A DNA stretch of 64,000 bases, from positions 248,001-312,000 of the forward strand of contig JAHQJS010000004.1 of assembly GCA_019057385.1 (NCBI GenBank), given 5' to 3'. A program made the translations under genes and the position numbers. A model generated the notes under the pieces. That model was not told where the DNA came from and did not search any database. It saw only the letters and a program-made list of their open reading frames with translations. The DNA comes from Candidatus Borrarchaeum weybense. GTDB taxonomy: Archaea > Asgardarchaeota > Sifarchaeia > Borrarchaeales > Borrarchaeaceae. Shown here in pieces: positions 17,608 through 27,997 of this stretch. Position 1 is the stretch's first letter. Every line of letters starts with the position of its first letter.

Positions 17608-18639
17608 ATGAGCTTCGTATCAATTGTAATTCCTACAAGAAACGAGGAAAAGAATATTGAGACGTGCCTACGAAGTATCCTTAACTTAGATTTTCCCCAA
17701 GAAAGGTATGAAATTCTCGTCATTGATGGAAAGTCCACTGATAGAACAGTTGAAATCGCATCGAAATATCCTGTCCGCATTATCGAAAATCCAAAATATA
17801 AGATAGGACCTGCACATAATATAGGCGTTAAGGAAGCTAAAGGCGATATTATCGCTTTTACTGATGCGGATGTAAGGGTAGATGTTCATTGGCTTACGTT
17901 TTTAGTTGAGCATTTCACTAATCCAGATGTTGGATGCGTAATTGGTGGACAAGCCTGCGTTTTTGGAGACAAATTCATCTCACAGATAAGAGCAGCATTT
18001 CATGACTATTATAACGCAAAGGTGTCCAATGCACTTAATAGAGAGCCACACAAAGTAACTTGGAGAAGTATGTCTACCTATGGGACTGCAATTAGAAAGG
18101 ATGCTCTTATCAAAATAGGGGGATTTGATGAAAGTATTGACTACCCAGACAAGGATATCGGCTATAGACTCTCACAAGATTATCAAATAATTAAGGACAG
18201 GAGAGCAGTAATTCGTCATTACCTTAACAAACCTTTCAAAAAGTATTGCAAACAAATTTATCGGACAAGTATCACAGAAGGGACACTATATAGACGATAT
18301 GGAGTTTTTCTTAATAAAAAATCAATTATCATTTCATTACTGGTCTTAACTTTACTCTTTGGCTATCTATTCTCCCCAATCCTCTTATTTGCATCCGTAA
18401 TATCCTCTATAAGAGCTTTTGGACTGTTATTTCTACCTATTATTGGATTGATAGGTTATTACTTTATCAAGGGGCTCAAAATTAAAATAAAGCAGAGAAT
18501 TGGTATAAAAGGACTTTTAGTCCTACCATTTGTTTCACTACTATTTATTATACTGAAAAGCTTTGGAATGATAAGAGGTCTAATACGACTTGATGTAAAG
18601 GGAATATATCCGCCAAGAGGCATAAAAATAGAAAGTTAA
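17608..18639 (+). CDS. GT2 glycosyltransferase with C-terminal membrane helices
   Basis: 343 aa, last gene of the four-transferase plus-strand run; an AAAGAAGG-like stretch precedes the ATG. Motifs: SIVIPTRNEEKNIETCL, LVIDGKSTDRTVEIA, GPAHNIGVKEAKGD and AFTDADVRVDVHW (TDAD metal site around 92). The later GGFDESIDYPDKDIGYRL matches the acceptor-binding ED-type motif. Three hydrophobic helices fill residues about 245-320. The layout resembles polyprenyl- or succinoglycan-type GT2 enzymes that elongate membrane-linked glycans. It ends five bases before the convergent GT-C gene. Confidence 0.88.
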   Translation: MSFVSIVIPTRNEEKNIETCLRSILNLDFPQERYEILVIDGKSTDRTVEIASKYPVRIIENPKYKIGPAHNIGVKEAKGDIIAFTDADVRVDVHWLTFLVEHFTNPDVGCVIGGQACVFGDKFISQIRAAFHDYYNAKVSNALNREPHKVTWRSMSTYGTAIRKDALIKIGGFDESIDYPDKDIGYRLSQDYQIIKDRRAVIRHYLNKPFKKYCKQIYRTSITEGTLYRRYGVFLNKKSIIISLLVLTLLFGYLFSPILLFASVISSIRAFGLLFLPIIGLIGYYFIKGLKIKIKQRIGIKGLLVLPFVSLLFIILKSFGMIRGLIRLDVKGIYPPRGIKIES

Positions 18640-18644
18640 ATTCT

Positions 18645-20690
18645 CTAACCATGGTTTATTTGATAAAGTAGGTAACTCCAGCCTTCCAGACTATTGGAAA
18701 TATTCAGTACTAACTCAAAGTGATAGAATTCAATCAAATAGTCCATTAACCTAGGAGTAGATTTTGGTTCATCTATCAGTAAAAACACATTTCTATCATG
18801 CTCTAAAAACCAATTGAGTATTTGTTTTAGTTCTTCTTCCTTTCCTTCTATACTTTGATACCATTGAGGGTGATATGTAATATATATTGTGTACCTTTCA
18901 GCATAAATTCGTAGTGGAGTTGTCAGTGCACCACAAAGGATTACTGAGTCTTCTTGCGTTGTATTTTTTATTTGACAGACTGCGTCAAGTTTACTCTTTG
19001 TGAGCCCCGAACTGCTGGTATTGAGCCATTCTCGATTCGGTAGTAATGGATGGTATCGTACTGTGATCGATAGCACACATAGTATCAAAATCATTGTCGT
19101 TAACCCCTTAGTTAAGTTTTTTTCATATGGAATCCCTTTTATGAATCGATAAATTTCCTGTAAGCCTTTTCCTGAGAATATTGCTAAAATAGGAAAAGCT
19201 GGGAGCATGAATCGTCCCACAGAGTATATATAGAAGGCATAAGGGGCAAAGGTTGCGATAATGCATCCTAGAAGAAATAGCGCTCTCTTCTGATTTTTTT
19301 TGAAAAACACGTAGAACCCAATAAAAGCTATTGGTATAAACACTCCAAAATTCCATACGATCTCTTGTGCATATATGATAATCTGTTGGACTAATCTCTG
19401 TAGAGCAAACTCATAATATATCGAAAGAATCCAACTTTGACTTTTTAGAGGAGTACCGAAAAGTAAATTGTTGTATATAAGTGCAGGGCTTGCTACAGTG
19501 ACTATAGTTCCAAAATAAATATACAGTCTAGCATCAGTAATGATTTGCGGTTTTTCTACAACTATTAATAATATTACGGGAATAACTATAAGGATGTTTG
19601 TTGGACGCGTTAGAATAGCATATCCAAAACTAGCGCCAGAAAAAAGGAAAAAACGTATACCATTATTCTTCTTTTGTTTTAGAAGACAAAAAATTGACAA
19701 GATTATACAAAATTCAGAAATTATATCGCTTAAAGTAAAGCCACAAAGAATTAGATGTATAGGATTAAAGGCGAGAGCCGAGACAGAGATTGCTGCTATC
19801 TGATTTCGCTTTATATCATTTTTAAAGATTTCTTTTGCACAAAAGTATGTTACAAGATTAGTCAAAAATCCAAAAACCACATTCACATAAAGTGCTGCGT
19901 TTTTTCCAAATAATATAATACTTAATGCAAAAACTAGCGGTGCTCCAATGGATTTGTCAGCATATACCTTTCCTGTTGTTCGATCATATACATAAGTATT
20001 CGGGATTGTTAAGAAGTTTAGATCGGACTTTCCATTCAATAATTCATTCATCAAAGGTATGAGCGGATCCTCATAGTAAAATGACGAGAGTGTGGGATTT
20101 TCTGAAAATCGTACTGCCATAAAATAGAACGTTGCGGCGTCTGCCCCGCTTACACCAGCTGGAACTATCAAAATATACTCCAAAGCACTTGTTAACAGGA
20201 TTATTATAACAAAAAGCATGGGTAGCTTTGATTCTATTTTCTCTTTTTTACAAAATAAGCCACTAAGTTGAATACTGCAAAATAGCGTCCATAAGGAAAT
20301 CAAGAAGAGAATAGATAATGTTGTACGAATGAAATTGCCTAAAAGTAGATAGAAGATTATTGAAAGTGGTAGCAATACAACAGGTAAAGATGCAAAGATG
20401 AATATCCGAAATCTGTGCGTAACTATTTGTATCCTACTTTTTTGAGCAATAATCCATGTTACAAAAGCGAAGCCAAAAGAAATCATTATTGGGATCAATG
20501 ATAGAAGTCCAAATATGTTAACAAGGTGAATCTCTGCTACAAAGAGATAAAAAAACAGATAGGTTAATAATATGATACTAATTTCTAATACGGCGATTTT
20601 TGCAAACTCACCTGGTTTTTCTTCTGTTAATGAGTCATATGATTTCTTATCAAGCAAGAAAACGCCAATTATGGTGTCTATTAGACCCAT
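18645..20690 (-). CDS. Fusion of a Yip1-like membrane domain with a GT-C (GT39-like) transferase
   Basis: About 681 aa. Residues about 1-160 resemble an archaeal Yip1-family domain: a short amphipathic opening MGLIDTIIGVFLLDKKSY, a charged loop, then four to five hydrophobic helices. A GT-C part follows. After a signal-anchor-like helix, the first loop has SGADAATFYFMAVRF (acidic motif typical of the catalytic loop), then ~9 helices, then a C-terminal soluble tail with CQIKNTTQEDSVILC. I take ATG at 20690; a TTG at 20717 adds nine residues with no better ribosome site. It is presumed to use polyprenyl-phosphate sugar outside the membrane. Confidence 0.65.
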   Translation of the reverse strand: MGLIDTIIGVFLLDKKSYDSLTEEKPGEFAKIAVLEISIILLTYLFFYLFVAEIHLVNIFGLLSLIPIMISFGFAFVTWIIAQKSRIQIVTHRFRIFIFASLPVVLLPLSIIFYLLLGNFIRTTLSILFLISLWTLFCSIQLSGLFCKKEKIESKLPMLFVIIILLTSALEYILIVPAGVSGADAATFYFMAVRFSENPTLSSFYYEDPLIPLMNELLNGKSDLNFLTIPNTYVYDRTTGKVYADKSIGAPLVFALSIILFGKNAALYVNVVFGFLTNLVTYFCAKEIFKNDIKRNQIAAISVSALAFNPIHLILCGFTLSDIISEFCIILSIFCLLKQKKNNGIRFFLFSGASFGYAILTRPTNILIVIPVILLIVVEKPQIITDARLYIYFGTIVTVASPALIYNNLLFGTPLKSQSWILSIYYEFALQRLVQQIIIYAQEIVWNFGVFIPIAFIGFYVFFKKNQKRALFLLGCIIATFAPYAFYIYSVGRFMLPAFPILAIFSGKGLQEIYRFIKGIPYEKNLTKGLTTMILILCVLSITVRYHPLLPNREWLNTSSSGLTKSKLDAVCQIKNTTQEDSVILCGALTTPLRIYAERYTIYITYHPQWYQSIEGKEEELKQILNWFLEHDRNVFLLIDEPKSTPRLMDYLIEFYHFELVLNISNSLEGWSYLLYQINHG

Positions 20691-20755
20691 TCGTCTTACA
20701 CCGTTAATTCGCTGCAATAATAATACTGTAATTTGTGTTAATCTTCTTCTAAAAA

Positions 20756-21925
20756 CTACATGATTTGGGAATACACTTTTTCATAAGCGCTGGCTATTAC
20801 TTCCCAATCGTATTCTTTCTCAATTCTATGTCTTGCATTGAATCCTAATTCTTCGGCCAAATTATGATCGGTGAGTAACGCTATCATTCGTGCCGCTAAT
20901 TGCCTAATGTCCCCAGGTTGAACTAAATATCCTGTTCTTTCATCAATTATTAAGTCCTTTGGCCCACCTATATTTGTAGCTATTGCTGGTTTTCCACATG
21001 CCAAGGCTTCTACCAACGCCCGACCAAAAGGTTCTCTCAGACTCGGAAGGACGAAAATATCGCAACTGCTATAAACGGTGATCATTTTATTATTTGGAAT
21101 TGGGTCAGTATGAAATTTTATGGAATCTTCTATCCCCAAATGACTTGCTAAGTTTTTTAAAGGCAGATGTAGCGATCCTTTTCCCAAAATTACCAGTTTT
21201 GCTGAGGGTACCTTCTTTGTTACATACTTCATTGCCTTTATCAAATTTGGTAATCCTTTATTTGGGTGAAGCCGAGCAACTGTCAAAATAAGTGGTGAAT
21301 TTTCATACCCTAAAGTTTGCTTGAATGTGGTATCATCTTTTGGATAAAACTCTTTAATATCAACACCCGCTGGTATAACTTTAATTTTTTCAGCCAGCGC
21401 TTTATTTGTTACTAAGAATTCTTTGGCAGCTGTAGATCTAGCAACTATAGCATCAGCACTCCTCTGAACTATTTTGCATATACTTTTTTCGTAAAGTTGA
21501 TAAACTTGTTTCCAAGGAGATCTCGGGTAGTAGTAGCGTTCCTGTGTATACATAAATGGGATTCCTTTAACTTTACAACTTAGCATTGCAAACAATGTGA
21601 CCGGTTGAAAGTCTTCATGAGCATGCACTAAATCATAATCAGATTCAAGGATCTCGGGAATAATGGTTGGAACAAAGGGCTGTTCTGGGAAATCAGATAG
21701 TGTAGGTAAATAGATTACTTTAAAACCATCAACGGTTTGTTCCTTTCTTGTTCCAAGCCCAAAATACTTCTCTTTGCTAAAGAACTTCCTCATTCGTCTA
21801 TTAGAAGTCAAAATGGTAACTTGGTGTCTTTTTGAGAGGGTTTCGGCTAAACCGTACTCATGTTGCTTAAAAAAGGTCGTGAAGTAAGGACTAATTACGG
21901 CAATTTTCAATATAGTCTCACTCAA
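20756..21925 (-). CDS. GT4 glycosyltransferase
   Basis: 389 aa, TTG start. Acceptor half: LKIAVISPYFTTFFKQHEYG, KRHQVTILTSNRR and DLVHAHEDFQP. Donor half: VIPAGVDIKEFYPKDD (around 188), LTVARLHPNKGLPNL, VILGKGSLHLPL, and the E-x7-E signature LREPFGRALVEALACGKPAI, followed by ATNIGGPKDLI. A textbook retaining GT4 of the PimB/mannosyltransferase type. It sits upstream of the Yip1/GT-C fusion and downstream of another GT4 on the same strand, forming a three-gene minus-strand unit with short gaps (38-70 bases). Confidence 0.9.
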   Translation of the reverse strand: MSETILKIAVISPYFTTFFKQHEYGLAETLSKRHQVTILTSNRRMRKFFSKEKYFGLGTRKEQTVDGFKVIYLPTLSDFPEQPFVPTIIPEILESDYDLVHAHEDFQPVTLFAMLSCKVKGIPFMYTQERYYYPRSPWKQVYQLYEKSICKIVQRSADAIVARSTAAKEFLVTNKALAEKIKVIPAGVDIKEFYPKDDTTFKQTLGYENSPLILTVARLHPNKGLPNLIKAMKYVTKKVPSAKLVILGKGSLHLPLKNLASHLGIEDSIKFHTDPIPNNKMITVYSSCDIFVLPSLREPFGRALVEALACGKPAIATNIGGPKDLIIDERTGYLVQPGDIRQLAARMIALLTDHNLAEELGFNARHRIEKEYDWEVIASAYEKVYSQIM

Positions 21926-21995
21926 TTGAGTTTCTAAGATTTTATGATTGGTTGAATATGGTTTTCTTTTTAAAAATATTATTTCCTAAAATGAG

Positions 21996-23207
21996 TTATA
22001 TAATCAAAGCGCTTCTTAATATCAGTTCGATCTTTTTTGTAACGCCTTTCCATGTATATTTCTTTTCAACTTCTTTTCTGGCATTAATTCCTATTTTTTT
22101 AGATAGTTTACGGTTTTCCAAAAGGAAAAGTATTGCATTGGCTAAATCTTCTATGTTTCCTGGCTCAAATAAACATCCAGTTGCTTTATCCCTAATAATT
22201 GTAGGGATACTTCCACACGAAGATGTGACTATGGGTTTCCCACATGCCATATATTCGAAGAGCTTGATTGGTGAATAGAAAAAGCCAAATTTTCGTGTTT
22301 CTGCATAAGCTGATGGATTGTACGGAGCAGCCAGTATATCACATGCATTTAAATAACTAGGAACCTCGTTATATGGAATTAAGTCAGTAAAAATAAAGTA
22401 GTTCTCTAAATTCATTTTATGTACCATAGGTAAAACTCTTTCAGATGAATTAGGTCCTATCATCAAAAATCTAACTTGATCAGTTTTTGAAATTACCTTT
22501 TTGCTTGCTTTTACTAAGTCCAGGACACCATGCCATTCCGCAAAGCAGCCTGCATAACCTACTATTGAAAGGTTCTCAAGGCCATATTTTCTTCGAATTC
22601 TTGTTCCATCTATTTCTGGAGTGAACATCTCAATATTTGCAGCAGCGGTGACAAGTTCTGTCTTATTAAGATATTTCTTTGGAAGGATATCATAAGAGTA
22701 CGCAATAATTTTCCTTGCTATTTTTAAGGAAATTTCTTTAAAATTTGTCCCTATTATTTCTGATACCATTGCGCGGCTGCTAAAAACACTTGCGATCGTT
22801 CCTGCACCTAAGGAAGACCCACGTTCAAGAATAACATCAATTTTATATTTTTTAGCAATTTTAGCAATGATAATTGCAAAGTAAAGAGGAAACACATACT
22901 TTAAATATAGCATATAGAGTTTTATGAGGATTGAGCGGAATACTGATTGTTTTTGAACGATTTTCTCTACCATCATATCTTCAAAATCTGAACGTGGCTT
23001 AATGGGGAACACAATGCCTCTGTAATATCTATGAACGAATAGATTACCTATTTTTGCAAATTTTCTCTCTGTCTTTGAGAGCCGTCGGCATATTACATGA
23101 ACTTCATTTCCCAAATTGACTAAATTTTTGGCTATTTCTATCGTATGTGTGCTAGATCCTCTAAAAAGCTGAGGCGCAACATCAAGAGCAACATACGCTA
23201 TTTTCAT
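21996..23207 (-). CDS. GT4 glycosyltransferase
   Basis: About 403 aa from the ATG at 23207, which gives MKIAYVALDVAPQLF, the usual GT4 opening. An in-frame GTG at 23240 would add 11 polar residues that the family lacks. Features: RGSSTHTIEIAKNL (Gly-rich acceptor loop), GNEVHVICRR, the donor-domain SIVGYAGCFAEWHGVLDL (around 215), FLMIGPNSSE, and KFGFFYSPIKLFEYMACGKP, whose LFEY supplies the conserved Glu. This resembles the subgroup with KLFEYMA seen in many archaeal and bacterial surface-glycan enzymes. It is first gene of the minus-strand trio. Confidence 0.88.
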   Translation of the reverse strand: MKIAYVALDVAPQLFRGSSTHTIEIAKNLVNLGNEVHVICRRLSKTERKFAKIGNLFVHRYYRGIVFPIKPRSDFEDMMVEKIVQKQSVFRSILIKLYMLYLKYVFPLYFAIIIAKIAKKYKIDVILERGSSLGAGTIASVFSSRAMVSEIIGTNFKEISLKIARKIIAYSYDILPKKYLNKTELVTAAANIEMFTPEIDGTRIRRKYGLENLSIVGYAGCFAEWHGVLDLVKASKKVISKTDQVRFLMIGPNSSERVLPMVHKMNLENYFIFTDLIPYNEVPSYLNACDILAAPYNPSAYAETRKFGFFYSPIKLFEYMACGKPIVTSSCGSIPTIIRDKATGCLFEPGNIEDLANAILFLLENRKLSKKIGINARKEVEKKYTWKGVTKKIELILRSALII

Positions 23208-23372
23208 AGATTTCTTCTTTTCTATAGCCACTGAAGACACCCAAGATTGGAATCATATGATGCAATCGTGGTTATGATTTTAAAGGTTCATGCGATACTA
23301 TGCTGGACAAAGTTAGAAAGTATGAAATTTATTTCAATTTGATAAGTATCTTTTTATGGATGCGAGTAAACG

Positions 23373-25394
23373 TTGAGAAATGAGTTTTCAGTAGCAAAAT
23401 CCCTTATTATGAAAGCGTGGGATACTGAAAGATACCTTTTTTTGGCGGTAATTCTTACTAATCTCTTCATTCTTTTTCCAGATTTTGTTCGCATTCCTTC
23501 TTACTTATTCTTGTTTAACATTGTACCGGGTTGGATATTTCTCAAATTTTACTTACGTATTAAAATTGACAATATTCGAATGGCAATTCTTTCCTTTTCA
23601 TTAAGTATTATAATTGGCTCACTTCTTTTTCTTATCCAAGCTATAATACTCGGCTACCTCTCTCCTCTCTTTAGTTTATTCTTCTTTGATATATTTCTTC
23701 TATTAGGAATATTTTTATCACAATATCGAGAAAATTATGCCTACAAAGGACTTCCTATTTCTAAGCATTCTTTATTGTTTTTACTCGCCCTAAGTGCTTT
23801 TAATTTGATCGCACACAGCGTATATTTGCTCACGATCATAGTTTTCTTTCCAGATAGTATCATTTTCGTTAGTAATCCCAGCGATTATTTCATGTATATT
23901 AGTTTCATCGAAGAATCACGAAAAGCTATGCCTCCCCAATGGCCAGAGTATTCTGGTACTCCACTCACCTATCCATGGCTTTTCATCATATTTTATTCTG
24001 GTATTTGCGAGTTAACAACATTAAATTCGTTTTTTCTCGCGATTATAATGAATGGGATCTTGAGTACAGCACTAGGTTTGTTGATTTTTATCTTCTGCAA
24101 TGATAATTTCAAAAATGAGCTTATCGGTGTGATTTCAGCATTTTTCTTTTCTTTTGGTACAGAAGCTACGTGGCTTCTTCAGTTGATGCGGGGCACTCCT
24201 CCACTTTGGAACTATTTACCTCCACAAATTCCAAGTCCAGGAATTGCTTTTTGTTCGTCATTAGGAATAGATCAGTTTATGAAGGGGTTCATGCACACAC
24301 CAGCTTATATAATTGCGATACTTTCGTTGTTTTTCTTAAACAAGTTTGTTGAGGAACGAAAGAGGAGGTTTCTCGGCACTTCAATTCTTCTATTTGTGAT
24401 GTTCCCCTTCTATCATACGCTCATCTATGCTGTTATCCTCATTGTACTCTTAATGTTCGGAATTTTTCTTCTTTTATGGCGTGATTGGAGAAACGCAGTT
24501 CTGGTATTTTCAATTAGTATAGTGTCCGCCCTCCCACTTTATCTTTATTGGCAGTTCTTCGCACCTTATTTAATTGAAATTGGCACTTCAAAGCCCGGAA
24601 GATTCATAGGACTTAAATTTCTTTATGGAGCCTTCGTCCCTGTGCAATCACTCGCTGCTCTCCTTTCGTATATCGGTTTTGCGATTATTCTCACTATCAT
24701 TGGCTTTGTGTTTTCAATAAAGAGTACTCGCTTCTTGGATCGTTTTCTAGGGTTATGGCTAATTGTAATTACTTTCCTAATTTTTTTCACCGACTTCAGG
24801 GTCGGCAATTTCTATTACTACTGGACGTTTTCAATTCCTGCCATTTTTTATGCCGGAAAGGGTTTAACGAAGATATTTTCGTATAAACTATTTACAGATA
24901 AATGGAAGAAGTATGGGATTCTTCTATTTTTCTTCATGGTTTGCATAATCCCAACAATCCAATTGTTCAGCGCAGCTGTTAATTCTCCCGTATACATGAC
25001 ACTCCAACAAGATGAACTTGAGGCATATAGCTGGATTAGAGAGAACACACCAGAAGAATCAGTATTTCTTGTCGCTCCCTCTAACGGAAGTTATCCTCCC
25101 AGTCCTATAACCTCTTTTAGTGGACGAAGGATTGTTTTAGGGAATGAGTTTCATGTTGAACCGTATAAATTAAATTATGAACGGCGATACCAAGATGTTC
25201 GTGTTATGTACACTTCCCCAGATATTAGTGAAGCAATAAATCTAATGAATGACTTTGATGTGGATTATATCTTCGTTTCAATAAGGGAATATGAAAGTTT
25301 TGGAAAAGAGAATTTAATAAAATTCGCAGAGTATCCCCAATATTTTACACCAGTCTTTAATAATGGTTATTGCGACATATATTCATTATCTTAG
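23373..25394 (+). CDS. GT-C-type polytopic membrane protein
   Basis: 673 aa, TTG start. About 13 hydrophobic helices. The first ~80 residues, with FNIVPGWIFLKF and FSLSIIIGSLLF, recall the DUF1616-like opening seen alone at 38379. The first large loop has SNPSDYFMYISFIEE (acidic, catalytic-loop position) and GTPLTYPWLF. The soluble tail starts AYSWIRENTPEESVF (around 550), a motif shared with the partial gene at 2 and the genes at 25493 and 29494. It is probably an outward-facing polyprenyl-phosphate-sugar transferase. No close named family can be assigned from sequence alone. Confidence 0.65.
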   Translation: MRNEFSVAKSLIMKAWDTERYLFLAVILTNLFILFPDFVRIPSYLFLFNIVPGWIFLKFYLRIKIDNIRMAILSFSLSIIIGSLLFLIQAIILGYLSPLFSLFFFDIFLLLGIFLSQYRENYAYKGLPISKHSLLFLLALSAFNLIAHSVYLLTIIVFFPDSIIFVSNPSDYFMYISFIEESRKAMPPQWPEYSGTPLTYPWLFIIFYSGICELTTLNSFFLAIIMNGILSTALGLLIFIFCNDNFKNELIGVISAFFFSFGTEATWLLQLMRGTPPLWNYLPPQIPSPGIAFCSSLGIDQFMKGFMHTPAYIIAILSLFFLNKFVEERKRRFLGTSILLFVMFPFYHTLIYAVILIVLLMFGIFLLLWRDWRNAVLVFSISIVSALPLYLYWQFFAPYLIEIGTSKPGRFIGLKFLYGAFVPVQSLAALLSYIGFAIILTIIGFVFSIKSTRFLDRFLGLWLIVITFLIFFTDFRVGNFYYYWTFSIPAIFYAGKGLTKIFSYKLFTDKWKKYGILLFFFMVCIIPTIQLFSAAVNSPVYMTLQQDELEAYSWIRENTPEESVFLVAPSNGSYPPSPITSFSGRRIVLGNEFHVEPYKLNYERRYQDVRVMYTSPDISEAINLMNDFDVDYIFVSIREYESFGKENLIKFAEYPQYFTPVFNNGYCDIYSLS

Positions 25395-25492
25395 CTCTTT
25401 TAATGCAGAAGTTTTGGTATGGAGATAAAAAAATTAAAATGTCAACTTTTCAGCTTTTTGCACGATTTCGACGAATTTGATACTTAAAACAG

Positions 25493-27868
25493 CTAAATCA
25501 TTCTCAGACTATAAACTGTAAATCTATCATTTTTATACCCAAGACTAAGCATTGGATCTGCTTCAAGTCTTGCTTCACACCCAGAGTATAATCCTCTTTC
25601 ATAAGGACCTACGACAACATAACTTCCCTTTCCTTTCTGAAGCAATTCAAGTCGTAAAGTTGTGTTCTGCGTATTGTAAATTGCTCTTGCATCTTGATTC
25701 TTTAATATTGCATGTGCTCTTCCTGAGACTAATGATATTCGTAGATAGACATAGTAATCTTGATCAAGAAGCCAAGTTCCACTAACGGTAGTTAACTCTG
25801 TATAAAAGACAAATCGGCTCGTTATTGGCGTGTTTTCGCGAAACCAATTACCAACCGCTGCTTCTTCTGGGCTTAGATATGTCCATTGGGTATGTCCTAC
25901 AGTAGGCCAAAAACCGTCATGTGCCCATAAAAACCTTGGATACCAGTGTTGTGAGAGATGTTTCTCATAACTATCAAACCGTGTTCTAACATTAGGTACA
26001 AATGGATTTGGCATTATAATGAATAAAATGAAAAGAAAAATAGCTACATGCATTTTTTTAATGTTGAATCTGGACAAATAGCTGAAAATGGGCTGAAAGA
26101 TGTTTATATCATCCAACCTTCTATAGACTTCAAGAATGAATTCAGCAGATAGAAAGCAGAGAAATACAGGTAAAAAATATTCATAGGATTTTGCAATTAG
26201 GTTTCGATATAGTGGAGGCAATAGCGCATCCCAATCAGCATGTAAACGTAGTGCAGTAAAGATTAGGGATTGCGGAATAATTACTGGTAGCATCTGTGTT
26301 ATAAAAACCACAGGCAAGATCGTTAGAACTAATATGCGATAAAAATTCATTTTTTCAGAAAAAAAGGACACGATTATTATGACGAAGGCAAAAGCCTCCA
26401 AAAAAACGTATGTATTTAGTACATACAGAAGATCTCCGGTGTAAAATGGTTCAATAAATGGTGTTGCCAGTATTCTTAAGATAATAATTATGAGATAGAT
26501 CCCAATCAGTATACTCGCAGGATATCTATACTTCTTCAGTTGATCAAGCGGTTTTTTAATTTCAGCAAGATGTCCGATGAGCACTAAACCTAAGAAAATT
26601 AGAACAGTTAAAAAAACTACTGCGATGGGTAACACTAAACTTCCTTTGTGAGTACTGGTTCCTAGGATAAACATCCAAATAAGATAAGGAAGCGCAAATA
26701 TCCACCCAATGACTAGGCACCATGATGTTATCTTCATATAACGGTAACTTTTCGTGATAAATGCAAATATGTAAACCCCAAGTAGAAGGATTAATGATAG
26801 AATACCAGTTGTTAAATGAGTAATAATGATTGCACCAAGCGATATGCCGCCTAAAACTAGAAACATCTTATTATTATTTTTATTTCGCTCATAAGCAACG
26901 ATTGCAATTAATAAACTCATTACAAAGATATAAACAAAGCAAGTAGATCGTGCATCCATTATTCTATTATTTACTTGTGTGAAGAGAAAAAACGCGGATG
27001 CTATCATTCCGGTTTTTGTATTCCTAAGCTTCCTGCCAGCGGTAAAAACCGTTAATGGGATAAAAAATGATAATATTATACCAGATACACCTGCAACCTC
27101 AACACAAAGTACGTTTGTAAAGAATGTCGCTACAATTATCGTTACCATAGCAAGAACAGCAACTCCTAAAGGGAAGACAGATGTATTATTCAAAAACCCT
27201 GATGGAGCCGCGTCAAGTGGAGAGTAAAAGCCACTTACAACTAATCTTTCAGCAGGTTCGATAAGAAATAAGAAATGATCATCATTCATTGCCCAAGGAT
27301 TTGTCAAATGTAATATTAGACTAGGGATCAAATTCAAGATTAGAATAACGACTAAGAGACCATAGACTAACTGATTACTCCAGATTTCTGACATGAATGC
27401 TTTCCATTCTCTAATTAAAATAGAATATCGCTTCTTAACGAATAGTACTATAGTCCAGAATAATGCAAATGCCCAGATTAAAGGAGCAATTATGATACTA
27501 AACGGACCAAGGGCTACCATTAGATATGTTAAGAGCATTGATCCAATCAGAACAGCATATATCAGTCTCTCTAAAAAGAATTTAGCCTCTCTAATAATGA
27601 AAGTAGAAATTACAAAACCTGGAATAATGAGTAACAGTAGATATGCCACAAATGATAATACTAACAGGCCAATTTGACGTGGTGCCCAAATTAGCAAGTT
27701 ATTAAAGATTACAATACTAACTTCAGCATAGTTTTCAATTTTCACTCTTGCGAAAGAGAGTATAAAGAGAATTAAAAGTGAAATGCTTGTCCACATAAAG
27801 ATATTTCGAAAAAAACTAACTCTTTCTTTTGTAAAGAACTCTATCACATCCTTGCAACTCTTCAACAT
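25493..27868 (-). CDS. GT-C-type polytopic membrane protein, 791 aa
   Basis: The largest GT-C-like protein here, with ~15 hydrophobic helices. The first extracytoplasmic loop has AMNDDHFLFLIEPAERL (around 195; the Asp pair is in the position of the GT-C catalytic acid) and NTSVFPLGVAVLAM. The C-terminal soluble tail includes WFRENTPITSRFVFY (around 690) and ends in VVGPYERGLYSG-type sheet residues similar to the VGPDEQEQYE of the first gene. The gene converges on the GT-C gene at 23373 with under 100 bases between. Function is inferred from architecture; donor and acceptor are unknown. Confidence 0.65.
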   Translation of the reverse strand: MLKSCKDVIEFFTKERVSFFRNIFMWTSISLLILFILSFARVKIENYAEVSIVIFNNLLIWAPRQIGLLVLSFVAYLLLLIIPGFVISTFIIREAKFFLERLIYAVLIGSMLLTYLMVALGPFSIIIAPLIWAFALFWTIVLFVKKRYSILIREWKAFMSEIWSNQLVYGLLVVILILNLIPSLILHLTNPWAMNDDHFLFLIEPAERLVVSGFYSPLDAAPSGFLNNTSVFPLGVAVLAMVTIIVATFFTNVLCVEVAGVSGIILSFFIPLTVFTAGRKLRNTKTGMIASAFFLFTQVNNRIMDARSTCFVYIFVMSLLIAIVAYERNKNNNKMFLVLGGISLGAIIITHLTTGILSLILLLGVYIFAFITKSYRYMKITSWCLVIGWIFALPYLIWMFILGTSTHKGSLVLPIAVVFLTVLIFLGLVLIGHLAEIKKPLDQLKKYRYPASILIGIYLIIIILRILATPFIEPFYTGDLLYVLNTYVFLEAFAFVIIIVSFFSEKMNFYRILVLTILPVVFITQMLPVIIPQSLIFTALRLHADWDALLPPLYRNLIAKSYEYFLPVFLCFLSAEFILEVYRRLDDINIFQPIFSYLSRFNIKKMHVAIFLFILFIIMPNPFVPNVRTRFDSYEKHLSQHWYPRFLWAHDGFWPTVGHTQWTYLSPEEAAVGNWFRENTPITSRFVFYTELTTVSGTWLLDQDYYVYLRISLVSGRAHAILKNQDARAIYNTQNTTLRLELLQKGKGSYVVVGPYERGLYSGCEARLEADPMLSLGYKNDRFTVYSLRMI

Positions 27869-27997
27869 GTATTATACTCTGATTAATATGTGAAAACATA
27901 TTTTCTGCAAGGTAATGTGACTTCAACACTGCATTAACTTTATATTTTTTCCGTCGTTGCTGTGATGATATTGATAACCAATGAGTGAGATTGTTTC

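Noticed and set aside
20756..23207. Frameshift or fusion between the two GT4 genes at 20756 and 21996
   Set aside because: Each has its own start and complete donor domain; the 70-base gap is ordinary.
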